DNA of 64,000 nt from Branchipolynoe longqiensis (Eukaryota; Annelida; Polychaeta; Phyllodocida; Polynoidae): positions 50,813,661 to 50,877,660 of the forward strand of contig CM059189.1 of assembly GCA_030323885.1 (NCBI GenBank). The letters are read 5' to 3'. Under the pieces are notes generated by a model. It was not told where the DNA came from and did no database searches. It saw only the letters and a list, made by a program, of their open reading frames with translations. The stretch's first letter is position 1. The number at the start of each line of letters is the position of its first letter. Positions 20,907 to 35,900 of the stretch are shown here, one piece after another. The translations under genes and the position numbers were made by a program.

Positions 20907-23900
20907 GTGTGGGTTTTTTCCTGTTCTTTTGATCGGACGCGGTGGCCGAATTGGTAGAATGCAGGCTACTCATGCAGAAGGGTGGGAGTTTGATTGAATC
21001 CCAGCCGAGTCAAACCAGTGACTTATATAATTGATACTTTTCGCTCCCTAGCCTGGCGCTCGGCATTAATAGGATAGGGCAAGGACTGGTTACCACAGTA
21101 TCAGGATAATTTGACTGTAGGATATCGGGTCATGGTGCCGGTGGCCTGGTCTCCCAGTGGGGCAGCACTATAACGTTGCCATGAGTGTGCACTGTCACAA
21201 GTCAGTACCTGTCCCGATATGACCTTAGATGTTGCCAGAATGTAAAACTTCAACAAGTTCTTTTATATATTCATTAAAAAAGCAAATGCAAATCCGGCCT
21301 TTGTTTATGTAAGAATGAACTACTGTGCATCAAGGTAAAGAAACTCTGACAAATTGGTAATAGCTAAAGGTTTGGAAGTCCTAGAATCATGAAGTAAAGC
21401 CTTCTTGTGCTTTTTTTTTTTTTTAAATATGTATATCTTTCTTTCATAAAATAAAATTGAGCAGATTTAGTAGTTAATAATAGCTCTAGCAAGGTTTCCA
21501 ACTCTTACAGTTTCGTCGTAAGGTGTATGATATTTGATGTCCCCATCATTACCATATGCTGATCTTCTGGTTTGTCATTTAGTAATATTATATCAATCTT
21601 ACGGATTATTGTGTCCAAAAAGCACCACAGCACATCTAAGATTTAAATTTTATTTCTGTGGGGAGTACTCCCACACTCCCCAATATTACATCCCTTAAAG
21701 TTGCATACTCCGATGGTTTTGAATTTCTGTATTTTTTCTGAGATAAATATATTAGATCGATCACTAGGGTCTACTTTACATTAGTTCAAAATTACTTTTA
21801 TTTTAAATGGTAAACTTTGTAGATATTTTGAGTGCAAACATGGAAAATTAGTTTTGGCAAGCTTGCCAAAACTTTGACACCATAGACTTCTGCAGTAACA
21901 GGTTCTGTTAAATTGACTCAGTATTGACTCAGTATTGCTTTATAAGAGAATCAGTATCTAAGTTAGATATGTAGAATAAAATTTAGATAATTGGTTTGGT
22001 TTTGAAAATTTGTAATTTCATCGGACTATGCAGCTTTAAGATCTTCCGGTTTTTCATTTTCCAATGTTGGCAACCCTGGCCCTAGGGATACTGACCAATC
22101 CCCCTACCAAAGTGTTAAAAACATTTTAATGGTATTAATCTTATCCTCTGCAGGAATCCATTCTGTCACCAAGCTGATATGTTCTTTATATATATGAGTT
22201 TGAGTTCATACTGGCATGAATGATATCGTGACGTCACAACCAACTGATTTCATATGGTGCCTGTTTCACGAACATGCTTCTAATATATCACATGTGCCTT
22301 AATTGATGGTTACGAGCATTGATGAATGTAAGAAAAGAAATGTTCGATGCTGTTAAGCTTCTGTCATTTTCTGAGGTATATGTATTATGTTGATCGTTAT
22401 AATCTACCTTACTTTAGTTTGAAGTAACTTATATTTTAAATGGCTAACTTTTGAGATATTTGAAGTGCAAACATGACAAATTAATTTGACACCATAGGCT
22501 TCTGCAGTAACGGCTTTTTATTAAATTGCCTCAATATTCCCTTCTATGTGGCGACAAATGTTTAATAAGTGCACCAGTATCTAAGTTAGATATGTACAAT
22601 CAAAATGTAGGTAATTGTTTTGATTTTTAAAATTTGATGTTTTCATCACGGACTGTGCAGCTTGAAATGGTTTGTTAAATACCCGGATAGCTTTTGCAGT
22701 GGATCTTTAAAAAGCATTCTAATTTCTTTTTAGGACGACTGTCGAAATGACCCGGAGACGGAGTTTAGGGACATTGCCAAGTATGGCATTGTTCAAGTTG
22801 CTGGTAGGTTCTATATGCTTCTACAGAGATATTGTCCGCGTTGAAGTGCATTAACCTATTGAGTTAGGTAGGTAATCAGGGTAATTGATGAACACCAACT
22901 CTAAATATGTTAAGCATGTTGATGACGTCATATCTCTATGGCAACCACCATGTGGAAAAGCAATCTCAGTGCCGTGTTCAAGACCGCTTCGCTATATCTT
23001 ATAGGAGGTACTGGCAGTAGTTAGATAATACTGGAAGAAAGTATGAAAATCAATTCTTTTTCAAATGCTAGTTTTTAAACAGTCCTATTTGGGTGTATGT
23101 TTAAATTAGAAATACCCAGAAAGTACCGTAAATGAACTAAAGCTTTACTCTTTATTTTGATACCAAAATTACTTGGGCTGTATATTAAGACAACGCACCA
23201 AAAGGCACTTTATTACAGGCACTTTTGCGAATTAGGATATTATTTTGTTTCAATGTGCATCACATTAATCAGAACAAGTACGAAAGCTTGCGGGTTTTGT
23301 TTCACTCGGCGCTGAATCACGCTTTAATTTGTTATATGATAGACCTATTTAAAACAAAATATAATTATGGAAAATATAAAAACACTATGTTACATTCATC
23401 GTTAAATGCTAAATATAAAAAAAATCTTAAAATGTGAAAAACTTGAAAAGTAAACAAGATAAAACCTTTCTGTTTTTTTGTGTTATTCTGCATTTAACTA
23501 GCACTGTGGGATTAACCATAATTTACTTCCCAGTTTAAAGATCTAAAAAATGACTGCCGGTACCTACTATAACGTGTCTGGCCTTTTCTTACTAAGATAA
23601 TCGAGCCTAAGGTAATTGTGTATTTATCATTTATTTATTTGTTGTCGGTTGGATTAAAATTGTATTTTCAGGAATCTTCTTTTATTTACTCTTGTAGCTA
23701 TGTCCTTTGCTATATCACATATTTGTATGAACCATACACAAAGGTATGACCATATCTATAGTTAATTTCCATCAGGCCAAAGAAAAGATATTCATGTTTC
23801 CGGTTGCAGGGGAAAAAACATTAAATTTTTTTTGGTCACTATTATCATTTCAGTTCTATTACTAGTATTAGTATTACTCGGCCATGCTGGCATATTAAAG

Positions 23901-26900
23901 CACGCGGGACACTACTCAGTTCAGTGTTCCAACGATAGGCCCTCTATCAAACTGTATCAATACTATTATCAGATCTGAGTTCAACGGGACCACGTAAGAG
24001 TGCGATTTATTTTTCTTTCTCAGAGCTGAAAAACAAAGCGAGTCATAGGGGGGGGGGGGGATTCTAACAGGGTCGGTCGGCAACCAGAAATATCAATTTT
24101 CTTTTTAGGCCTCGTTACAAGAATAAACTGGATGGCTAAGACAATGTTCCATGTGAAATTACTGGTAGACGGACTCTGATTGCTTAGTCATGGAGTCGAT
24201 GTGGTGCGAGACCCTGAATCCGAACCAGCATGCAATTAACCTTTGTGATCTCTTCTGCTAGGCGATGACACATATGGCCGAAAAGTGATTGTGTTCTCCT
24301 CCTGTCGGTTACCGCAAGCCACTGAGCTTGATCACCAACGACTCTTAGCGTAAGTCACATGGTTTTTGTTTATTTGTACATTCAGCTAATTGGTAAAGTG
24401 CTTGGCCACATGGTTTTTGTTTATTTGTACATTCAGCTAATTGGTAAAGTGCTTGGCCTCATGTGCGAGAGATCGAAAGTTCGGCTCCCAGTCGAGTCAA
24501 ACCAATGACTTATAAAATTGACACTTGTTGCTTCCTAGCCTGGTACTCGGCATTAATAGGATAGGGCAAGGACTGGTTAGCTCAGTGTCAGGATAATGTG
24601 ACTGAGTGGGATATTAGGTCATGGTGGTGGCGGCCTGATTTCCCAGTGGGGCAGCACTATAAAATCTTATTTCAATTTGTTGTGTGTGTTAAAATGATGT
24701 TATGGATGGATGTTGCATGGTTAATTTCAACAGCTTTCTCAATTTGTATAATATCAAAATCAAAAAGTGAGAAAAAAATAATTGAACTCTGCACAACATA
24801 TAAAACCTTCATAGAAATATGGATTCTGCTAATATTTGGAAGGTTTTCACTTTTCGTTTCCATGTCACAAAAGTGGTTCACAGTTTCTGAGAACGACCCA
24901 AATACACACAGCACACGGTGATGGGAACATGGAGACATCTGAACATGCTGCGTGTTAATTGTGTGAATAGCAGACGTTAGGTTGTTTTATCTCTAACATT
25001 GATATGAACATATTGACCTGTGGAACGACTTTCCGGAGAGTGTCGTAATAGGAGAGACGGTGCACTGTTTCATGTCCCGACTGGATGCATACTGGTCAAG
25101 CATTACATACATCTTCGAGCCTGTGACAGTTGCTTAATCCACCACATCTGAAGAACTGTCTCGATTTCTATTAATTACGAGTGGCTAACAGGTCCAAGAA
25201 CTATTATTGCTGTATTCTATTGATTGATTGATTAATCCATTGATTAGACACAACGTGACACGTGATAAAAAAATGTTTAATTGTTAACAGTTTTCTGAGA
25301 ACGCCCCATACGGGGTTTGCTTTCTTTGCAGTTACTTGAAACACACGTTAGACCAATATGTGGAGAATGATTACACACTGGTGTACTTCCACCACGGCCT
25401 TAACAGCACCAACAAACCCTCCTTCCGCTGGCTCCGGCAGGCCTATAGGGAATTCGACCGCAAATACAAGAAAAACTTGAAAGCTTTATATCTAGTCCAT
25501 CCAACCAACTTCATCAAGATCATGTGGGGAATCTTCAGACCCTTAATAAGGTAGGTGTGTGGGTTAGGTATCACTAAGTGATGGTAACTTATACCCCAGT
25601 CACACTATGCATGCGATTGTTTGCGACCACCAAAAAGGAATGGTCGCAAAGCAGTCGTGACTGATCGGCGGCCGGTCTGCGACAGGTCGGCGACCATTTT
25701 GGTCACAAGGTGGTTGCAGTTGCTGCATTAACAACCTGCTTGTGACCAAAACCATTTTCCGCACTTGCAGGCGGTCACCAACCCGTTGCTGACTGGTCGC
25801 TGACCGATCGTTGACCATTGTTTGTCCCGCCTTTTTTTGCTTTGGTCGCAAGGTGGCAAAGTTGTCACGAACTGTAGTGTGACTGGGGCCTTAATGGGAT
25901 GTGTGTTCAGTATTCATTGCCTAGGTAGTCAAACGTGATTTTTTTTGTATTTATTTAATTGTTCAGAATTACAACGTATGTGTATAGATCTATTAAATTT
26001 GAATCATGTGATATATAACTCACGTATTTCCATTGAATAGGTCCGAAGTTATGAGTTTTTAAAGATTACAGTTTTTGCCATGAATTGTTCAGAATTCCAA
26101 ATTAGGGAAATTGTGCATATAATGTGTCAAATATTAATAACGAATCTCAATCTCTCCAGTACAAAAAACAGACCTATTTCTTTGCAGACCATCTTTATTA
26201 TTCTTTCAGAAATTTCATGTTAAGTTTGCTAAAGCTATTAATTTCCTCTGACCTTCAACAATAAATTCAGTAAATATAAAATCAGAACTCCTGTTCTACA
26301 TGTGCTCACTATTCTTTATACCAAAATTATCAGAATTAAAAGCTCTACATGGTAGCACATTTTTATAAGTGATCAGAGACAAAATGAAAGTCCAATTTTT
26401 TAGGCATGGAAAGCTATGTGTCCACAAGTTTCTGTGGCTCGATGTTGGACATAGGAATAGTTTAAAATCTTAATCCTAAGAGGATTCTGTAGAAGACTGT
26501 TATGTGATTATCAGTGGTCTAAAAGTGGCGGAAACTCTTGTAATGGAAGTTTGAGCGACTTGTTTTTCGCATGTCTCAAATGTCAAAAGCAGCGATACTG
26601 GACATGGAAATGAAGCTTAGTAACTGTACTTCTCACGGCGCTTGCTTGAAAGTAATTCAAAAAGAGCGTGTAGGCAGCAGTGATTGTACATTGACTGGGG
26701 GTTAACCGTCACCACCCACAATTTGGACTAGCTAATTGTACACAAGTGATTCTTTTTGAGAAATAATGACAAATCAAGAAACGGCTGCAAATAACTCTTA
26801 GCGCTGCTGCTCTTGCGACATACATTTCCAGTGCCAAATTCGGACTGAAAGTGATTACGCAAACTACCTACTTCCTCCCCACTCAGCCCTTCCCCTGTCT

Positions 26901-29900
26901 CTCCCCCCCCCCCCCATTCTCCCCTCCCTCCTATCCCCTTCCCGCCAAAACCCTCAAGCGTGTTCTTCCCAAAGAATCAGTCTATTTGCTATGGAAACCT
27001 AACAGTAGTCAACCCGTAAACAATTATTTTACGGTATTAAAAGTTACCACTTAACTAATTAAAAGTTACACCTTAAATAACCGTTTTCTGTAGCCTTGAA
27101 TGTAATTGGCATGAAATGAAACTGCAACCATTAATGACTAGTCTGAATCTGAGAAATTAATAACTTCCTGCTGGCTTGTGTTGCAGGCAGGTAATAAAGT
27201 AGGGTTTGTCGGTCAGGTTCATCCTGGTTCATCCGTTCCTTCGGAAATTATAGGTGGTTTCTGAAATAAATATTTTTCTAATCTATAAGAGAGTAGTAAA
27301 ATACTAGTATTAATGCGACCAACATTTCCAGTGCCAAATTCGGACGGAAGGTGATGTACGTGAACTACCTCCATGAGTTGGCGCAGTATCTGCAACTTGA
27401 TCAGCTCATCATCCCACAACGAGTCAAAAAGTGAGTACTGGGTGCAAAAGGAGAGACAGAAAGGGGTTAAGTTATTACAGTCAGAACTGGCCATCCTGCT
27501 CACTGATACACTTCACTATTGGGTGAAGGGTGAAGCTAAGATTCCATATATGCGGTATGCGAATGCGACAAAAAAATGGAAAAGCATGTAAATGCACGGT
27601 GGTGCTTCCATATGTGTGGATGCAAATGCGGCAAAGTGGATCGCTCAATGGACTGATGATGTGAATGGTATGCCGCATACTGCGTATATGGAATCTGAGC
27701 TTTATACACTAGAATCCTCTTCCCGTGCCCTGTTTTGGATAATGATTGCCTCAAGCCATACGCGCAACGTTGTTGAAGTTACCATTGGCTTGTGGATAGT
27801 TTGTATCATTACTGCCAATAAGCGGAGCACAACTTTGAAAATCCGCTTCCGGAACATAGACAGGCATTAGGGAGAAATGCGTAAATATTTACATCTCTAA
27901 AGCGATGATATTGTGGGTTTTTTTTATGACATCCATTGGCTAGTTGTCGAATTTTTATGTGAATTGTCACTATGCAAAGGAACATCACATCGTACTATTG
28001 TATTAAATTCACTGCAAGGTAACAGCTATTTGTGGGGTTTGATGTTTCGTCTTTGTATGGTTATTCTTTCATCACGTTAAAGTGTATATTTCAGGACAGC
28101 ATAACTGTTGCTGGTGAAGAATCCATGTTTGTTTGTTCAGCCTGATGGACACTGATAGCACCCTGTATTAGCCGAGGACCAGACGGGATGGCCAAATGAG
28201 TTGAGCGTCTGTCTCCCGTTTCGGTAATATCGTGGGATGAGAACCCATGTTGAGTCAAACCAATGACTTTTCAAATTGATGCTTGTTGCTCCCTAGCCAG
28301 GCACTTGACATTACTAGGATAGGGCAAGGAATGGTTGGCTCAGTGTAAGGGTAATGTGACTGAGTGGGATATCAGGTCAGCTGGCAGCCTGGTTTCCCAG
28401 TGGGGCAGCACTTTAAAGTCACCATGAGTGCACACTGTCACAAGTCGGCACCCGTCCTGATATGACGTTTGATGTTGCCAGGATGTAAAACTCCAACAAC
28501 CAACCTACTATATTAGATAAAACACTGTATTAGCTAAAACTGCACCACATACGCCTCCAGTTCTCCATTGATGCCTCAGTAGTATGGCTTTAATCAACCT
28601 GATAAGCCGATAACAATATTGGAGGCTGACGACAAAAATCAGCCAATGTCCTCAATCTATTTTCAGCATGTTTATGGCCGTACAAGCCGTACAAGCCGTA
28701 CAACACGGGGGGGGGTGTTAGTCATGTACAACTTTCAATAAAATGTCGATATAAATTGATAAAATATTGATGTGTTCTCCTTAGTAAGGGAAAGGGTAAG
28801 GTCTGAAAAAGTGATACTCTTGGTACGAATGTGAATATGTCGAAAAGTTTAGACCCTTTCGTTATCACTGTACAGCCGACTATTTATTAGCGAACCGACT
28901 AAAACTAATGGTATATTGTCCGCTGCTGTTGGTAGAACGGAGACTAGACATCCCACGCTCGACTCGTTGGGACTAGTTGCTGGGTGTCTATGTGTTTTAA
29001 AGCCACGCGGTATAGCTCACCCAGAGGCAAACAAACTCCGGATAGTTCTAATCACTGACACTGGCGATTCCAGTATCATAAACTCCTCAAGCCCACCGTT
29101 GCTTAGTTTTTCATTTCATGCAACCAAACATGTGGGGGGTCGGGGTCGGGGGGGGAGGGAGAGTGCTGAGGTCTGTGATGTATGAATGACATCATGGGTA
29201 CGATTCCCTCATCACGTGACCTCGAGGGGTTCGCCACACACAGGGGAATACAGGGGAACCACCAAGATGGCAGTCACAGAACGCTCTTAGTTTTATCAAT
29301 TATTCACACCAAAATTAGCTGGTTATGATAAATAAGTATTTGAACTGTATATTTAGCCCTTTAGCTTGAAAATTCTGACATTGTTCTCTGTAGGGTTTTG
29401 TAGTGCTGCTGGACTAAATACAACACAGTAGTAGCAATCAACCTCAGAAATCAACCTCAGCACTCTTCCCCCCACATACTTGATTGCACAAACTGAAAAA
29501 CAAGGTGACGGTGTGCTTTTGTTCGAGTACGGTTCCAATCTCAACGGCCTATACTGGGTCTGTTCAAAGCTTTGCATCGCCGACTGTGTGAGGGTTCTGA
29601 CGCATCTCACTCAGGGTGTGCCACAAACCACAGACGCTGCACCATGAGCCGCTTAGGCCTCAGTCACACCATGGCTTGCAACCACTTTGTGACCAAAAGC
29701 CAGTGACCTCCTTGCAACCAAAGCAAAAAAGGATGGGAAAAGCAATAGTCGGCGATCAGTCGGTTATCGATCAGTGACCGGTTGCCCACTCTGAAAATGG
29801 TAGACAACCTCCGGGTGACTGTTTTGGTATCAAAGAGGTTTTTTGTGCTGCATCTGCAACCTCCTTGTGACCAAAATGGTCGCCTGAAGGTTGGTGACCA

Positions 29901-32900
29901 GTCAGCGACCTCTGGATGACCACTTTGCGACCACCCCTTTTTGATGGTCGCAAAGTGGTCGCAAGCAATAGCAAGCATAGGGTGATTTGACGCCGGCCAC
30001 GCCAGGCACTCACAGTTACACTGTCCTCACCAATCACTGTTGTTTTGCCTGCTTTTTAAAAATTCTAGCCATGACGAAGAGTTGAAGCAGAGGTATAATA
30101 AAGCTGTTAGGCAATGATGGGCTTGTTTGTGCTCACCCATTGCCTCCCTCCTCCCTCCTCCCTCCTCCCTCCTCCCTCCTCCCTCCTCCCCTCTCTGCTC
30201 GCCCCTCCCCCCTTCCCTCGTCTCCCTTCCCCCATTCCCCTTTTTCCCTTCCCCCGTCCCCCATTCTCCCCTCCGTCCTATCCACACCGGCCCAAACCCT
30301 CAAGTCCATTCTTCCCAAAGAATCAGTCCATTTTCTATGGAAACCTAACAGTAGTCAACCCTTAAATAATTGTTTACGGTATTAAAAGTTGCGACTTTAC
30401 TAATTAAACGTTACACCTTAAATAACTGCTTTCTGTAGCCTTGAATGTAATTTGCATGAAATGAAGCTGCAACCATTAATGACTCGTCTGAATCTGAGAA
30501 ATTAATAACGTCCTGCTGGCTTGTGTTGCAAGCAGGTAATAAAGTAGGGTTTGTCAGTCAGGTTCATCCGTTCCTTAGGAAATTATAGGTGGTTTCTGAA
30601 ATAAATATTTGTCTAATCCATAAGAGAGTGTAGTAAAATACTAGTGTTAATTAGCACTGTACACATGTTAATAATTTGACATTGATCGCGATTTCTGGGT
30701 GCATCATGATTTATAATCACTAGGTAGGGTTTATGTGATCATTATTTATAAGAGATTATTTTGTGTATCCCATATTTTGCTAGCATTGAACCATCTATGC
30801 CTCCAGTCATTATTTTGACTAGCCAGTAAAGTTCTCACCATTTCTACATAAGTTGACCAGCAACTCACCCAGTGTGCAATGTCTGTAATTACATTGGGCT
30901 CACTCCCATTGGCCAGTAGCCCTCTCAACAGTGAAGAAGCATAAACTGAAGTGGGGTGGCCATGTCTCACGATCATCTTGCCTTGACCGGATGCGGTGGC
31001 CGAATCGAGAGCGCGTTGGCCTTGCTTGCGGGAAATTGGGAGTTTGGTTCCCAGTCGAGTCAAACCCAATGACTTGCAAAATTGGTACTTCTCACTTCCT
31101 AGCCAAGCGCTCTGAATTATTAGGATAAGAAAAGGAATGGTTGGCTCAGTGTCAGGATAATGTGAGTGAGTAGGATATCAGGTCATGGTGGTGGAGGCCT
31201 GGTCACCCAGTGGGACAGCACTATTAAGTCGCCATGTGTGTGCACTGTCACAAGTTGGTACCCATCCTGATATGACCTTAGATGTTGCCAGGACGTAAAA
31301 CTCCAACAACCAACCAACCAATCATCTTGCCTTGCAAAGACCATCTTTCTATGAAAGGGTAAGGGTGGGGGGGAGGTGTAGAAGAGGGTGGAAGGTCATC
31401 AGAGTGGACAAGAACTGGAGTTTGCCGACTCCTGTTTATTGCAAGTAATGTTTCTGTTTTGAAAAGATTGCTGATCTATTTGCTAGCTACTCAAGCAGGC
31501 CCCCTATGGTGGGTTAGATAGCAATACACAGGTACCTCAGGAATTAATCTGACAGAGAAACAATTTGGGTTGTTGGTGTCGGATTGGTTAACATTTATAT
31601 AGTAAGAGCACACGCATATAGACACAGGTGAGCATTGGTAGTCAGGGTGAGTCGGAGCGGGTTGTTCGTTAATACATAGAGCAGGCATATCATGGAGGCA
31701 AGATACACATAAGTAAGATACATAGGTAAGCTAAGTAAAGCAGCCGGCCCCATGGGTGGCGCCATCTAGTGTATGCAGGGAACACCAGTACACAGAGTAG
31801 ACACAGGCCTGAATTGCATATCAGCGCCACCTATCGACTGGTTAGTTAATTGTGAGACATCATTCCCCCCAATCTTGTTACCAATATTCAGTTCCATTGT
31901 TGTGGTAATTGGTGTCGCCACCTGGTGACTAGTTAGGACACGAGGATGTTTAATGGTTACAAGATTAAACGCTTCGTGGCGTCACTGTATAGGTGTAGAT
32001 CTAGAACCATTGTGTACAACGCCTGCTGTACAAGTAGTGCTAGATTATTGTAACTTAATATTATATCGATCTGTGAATATCCTACTGTAAAATAATTGCA
32101 TCTTGACATTGTGATTGTCTTTATAATATATCTAAAACAAGAACAGGAAAAGTATGAAATCGTATCCCTCCCCTACCCTACAAACCCAAAAAGCAACAAT
32201 GGTTCGTTACTAGCAATGGTAAAATAAAGATGCAGTTCATATGCTCGCAGTGTAGACAACATGAATATCTGGAATAAACTACCAGCTGCGACATGATATG
32301 CAGAAAACATAGCAGTGTTTAAGAACCTACTAAAAAAATACTGTAACCTAGAAAAATAGATGATGTTTAAATAGATTAACACAAAGTATAGTAAAAGCTC
32401 GATTTTGGACTGTTTGCAAGCTACAAATAGTTACAAGCCATAAACAACAAGCAAGAAAATAAAATTATTACTAAAACAAAATTCAAAAGATTTGAATCAA
32501 ATTGGACTCGCGCTGCCCAGCACTTAAAACTAGTGTTACCACACTTATCCGCTATGAGCGGAGTAAATTAATTCATCATGCACATCCAAAAATATCTATA
32601 TATGCAATGCTGAGCTCCAGGTATCAACTACAGTTATTTAAACGAACGAAAATGACATTATTCTTGTCACATGTTTATATATCGCCTCTTAACCGACTAA
32701 CCTTGAAAAAGTTCATGGAATTACAACTATATTGAGCAACAACGACTTCTAAGCACACGCTGTTGAACCATAATTTGTAACAGTGGTTGTGTTCTGCATG
32801 ACCTCAACCGTGAGTGATCTTGACCCATATGGCATGTGACCTTGACCCACGACCTTTGCGCATCACCTCAGAACTCCATGGGGGTTTAAGTGTGCAGCAT

Positions 32901-35900
32901 GGATAGGGCAAGCGTTGTATGAAAAACTAGGTCAACGTCTATTTCACATCTTTTTCCTTCGTTGAAAAAAAAAGAATCTGAAAACATAAACCCTATCTCT
33001 CTTAAATATGATATCATCCTCAATATTAATTTCTGCAACAGTCCGGCCAATGTGTTGTTGAATATCCATAACATATTAAGCCTAGAGCTGTTATTTTGCT
33101 GTGATTTTTTTTCATATTATCTTCTATGTTATGAATTCATGTTATGTCTTGCATTCTTGTAGCCCTTTTAGTTATACAAATTGAAATTAATTCAAAAGAT
33201 AAAACCATCACAGACGTCATATGTATCAATTGGTAATTGAGATAACCACCTCTTGTTCCTTGCTGAGTGTGCCTCCCGTGGTGATGCCCATCTTTTCTGT
33301 TGTGTAGCTATGATGCCTTCCTGCTGGCGAAGAATAAGCCGCAGCCGGTGCCTACCAGTGTCATCCACGCTCCATACCCCACACAGCAGTTTGGGGTGTC
33401 GCTACAGTTGTAAGTATCAGGATCCGTACGGGGCCTGGAAAGTCTTGAAAAGTATTGAACTTAATTTGCCCCATTTAAGGCTTTGAAAAGCCTTGAATTT
33501 AACCTATTTTGGGTGGTTAGTCTTGAAAAGCCTTGAATTCCATTAAACTGTCCCCACTGATCTAAATTAGTCTGAAATCGCCATTTGCGATTGTTTGTTT
33601 TTTTCCTGAAATCCAAATGAACATGGTCTTGCATTTGTGCCAAAAACAGCCATGAAAAGCCTTGAAATAGCCTTGAATTCCATATCTCACATGTGTATGG
33701 ACCCTGAAGTATGCTTCATAGGGAAGCTGCCGCGGACAATTTCATCATTGTACAATGCATGCCTTCTCAAGGCCTCTATTGTAACCACAACCTGCCATAT
33801 GTCTGCTGTTCTCAGGTGAAGGCGATAAGCACACTTTTGTAAATCAACAGGCATGAATCCACCTAGGTACAAGATTCACCCCGTACTGCTGCAGTAGGGG
33901 TGCAAACCAACCCTATGTAAAAGGTGGCGAAAATGCGGGTCAAAGAATTGAGAGCCTAATTTCACAATCTAAGAAGCAACATTTATTCTTTACATATGTA
34001 TTATTGAGAGCCCGCTACCTTTGAGTTGAAAAATATAATATAATATCTAGTTTAATAAGATTTAAAAGTGAAATCGACGGCGTTCTGCGGCCGCCATCTT
34101 GTCTTTTTGCATTCTCTCCCATTTCACCAACTCTGCGCCTATATAAGTATCCATTTGATACTGGAGCCACAGTTTCTAGGTGATGTTCCATACTAACGCT
34201 ATTTCCTCCCGTATTTATATAAGGCTGATCTTCACCCGTGTACTACAAGTACCGGGTGAATCTTTTATCTAGAATCCACCTAATTATAGGTAGACTTCCC
34301 TGAGGCTTATTTCAGATCAGTCTGTCCCCTCACAAATGTCCGCACTGAATACATTGGGATCTTTCCATAATAATGCATATAATAATGCATATAATATATG
34401 CAAATTTTCAGCGGTACAGTGAGTGACAGTTACAGTGTGCAGGGGTGGTGGCGCCACCATCGGAGCTGGGGTTGGGGAGGCTGGAGCAGTAGATGACTAG
34501 GACAGACTCCATCAGTCCATGAAGCTGAGTGAGTGATGGGGGGGGGGGGGGGGGGAGGGAAGGGGGGGATATTCCAGGTTATTATACTTGTATAATTCTT
34601 ATTTGTGCCTCCGAGTTCAGATTGAGTTCAGATTGACTATGGTGCGACCTATTGGCCGGTGCGGGAATTATGATTTGATTCTGTTGGCTTCCAGTGAGTC
34701 ACTTATACCCCAGTCACACTACTGCTTGTGACCACTTTGGGTTGGTCGCAATGTGGTCCTCAGTGGTCGTTGACCTCCTTGCGACCAAAATTGTTGAAAG
34801 GAGGTTGTAGCTACTGCACTAAAAGACTCCTGGTGACCATTACTTTGGTTGCAATAAGGTCGCCAGTGACTATGTTCTTTGGTTCAAAGTGGTCGCAAGC
34901 TGTAGTGTGACTGGGGCTTTATTGGTGTGTTAGCTGTGCCTCTTCATCTCCACAGCATCAAGGAACACAACCGAGACATCATCCCTCCGGTGGTACAACA
35001 GACGGTGTCCTACCTCCGTGACAACGGTCAGTGCACACTCATTGTCGTCTACAGAGTCTATTCTACCTTCACGTTCGCTTCCTACAAGTTAGCGGTCAAT
35101 GAGAAGCCACCTATGCTTAAAGTTGCATATTCCGATGAAAACATCAAATTTTGAAAACCAAAGCACTTATTTAGATTTGTTTCTACATAATCAACTTAGA
35201 TACTGGTGCACTTATTAAGCATTTGTTGCTGCATAGAAGGGCATAATAAGTCAATTTAATAGAACCTGTTGATACTGAAGCCTATAGTGTAGAGTTTTGG
35301 CGTGCTTTCCAAAATTAAATTGGCATGTTTTGATGTTAAATATCTCCACAAAGTTAGCCAAAAAGTTAATTTGATCTAATATAAAGTAGATTATAACGAT
35401 TAGCATAATGTATTTATCTCAGAAAATGGCAGAAACTCAAAAGCATCGGATTATGCAACTCTATGGGTCAAACCCAGCCTATGTAAAGATCCATAAGAGT
35501 GATTTGACACTTCCCCTTGACCTATAAATCCAACATTGATTGATTGGTGGTTGCTTTACGCCATGTCGGCAGCATAGGCTATATTCACGGCATGTCTGAC
35601 AGAATTACCCTAGAACTAGCACCGGGAATGGTGGCCGAATCGGTTGAGCGGATGCCTCCTGTTCAGGAGTTCAATTGCCGGTCGAGTCAAACCAATGACT
35701 TACAAACTTGATACTTGTCGCTTCCTAGCTTGGTCACTCGAGCAAGCAGGGGCAATAGCTTTGGTTGAACTCAGTGGCTGAGGTGAGAGACTTTGTTGAC
35801 ATCAACTACTGTGTGTCCTCAAAATGCAATCTGTGTGTCCTCACCCAATCTTCATGAAAATTGGTAAATAGATAGAAAACAGGTATACGAAAATGAGTAT

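Noticed and set aside
30027..30385. Overlapping proline-rich and glycine-rich frames on both strands
   Set aside because: They lie over an expanded CCCTCCT tract in an intronic repeat that recurs at 26870.
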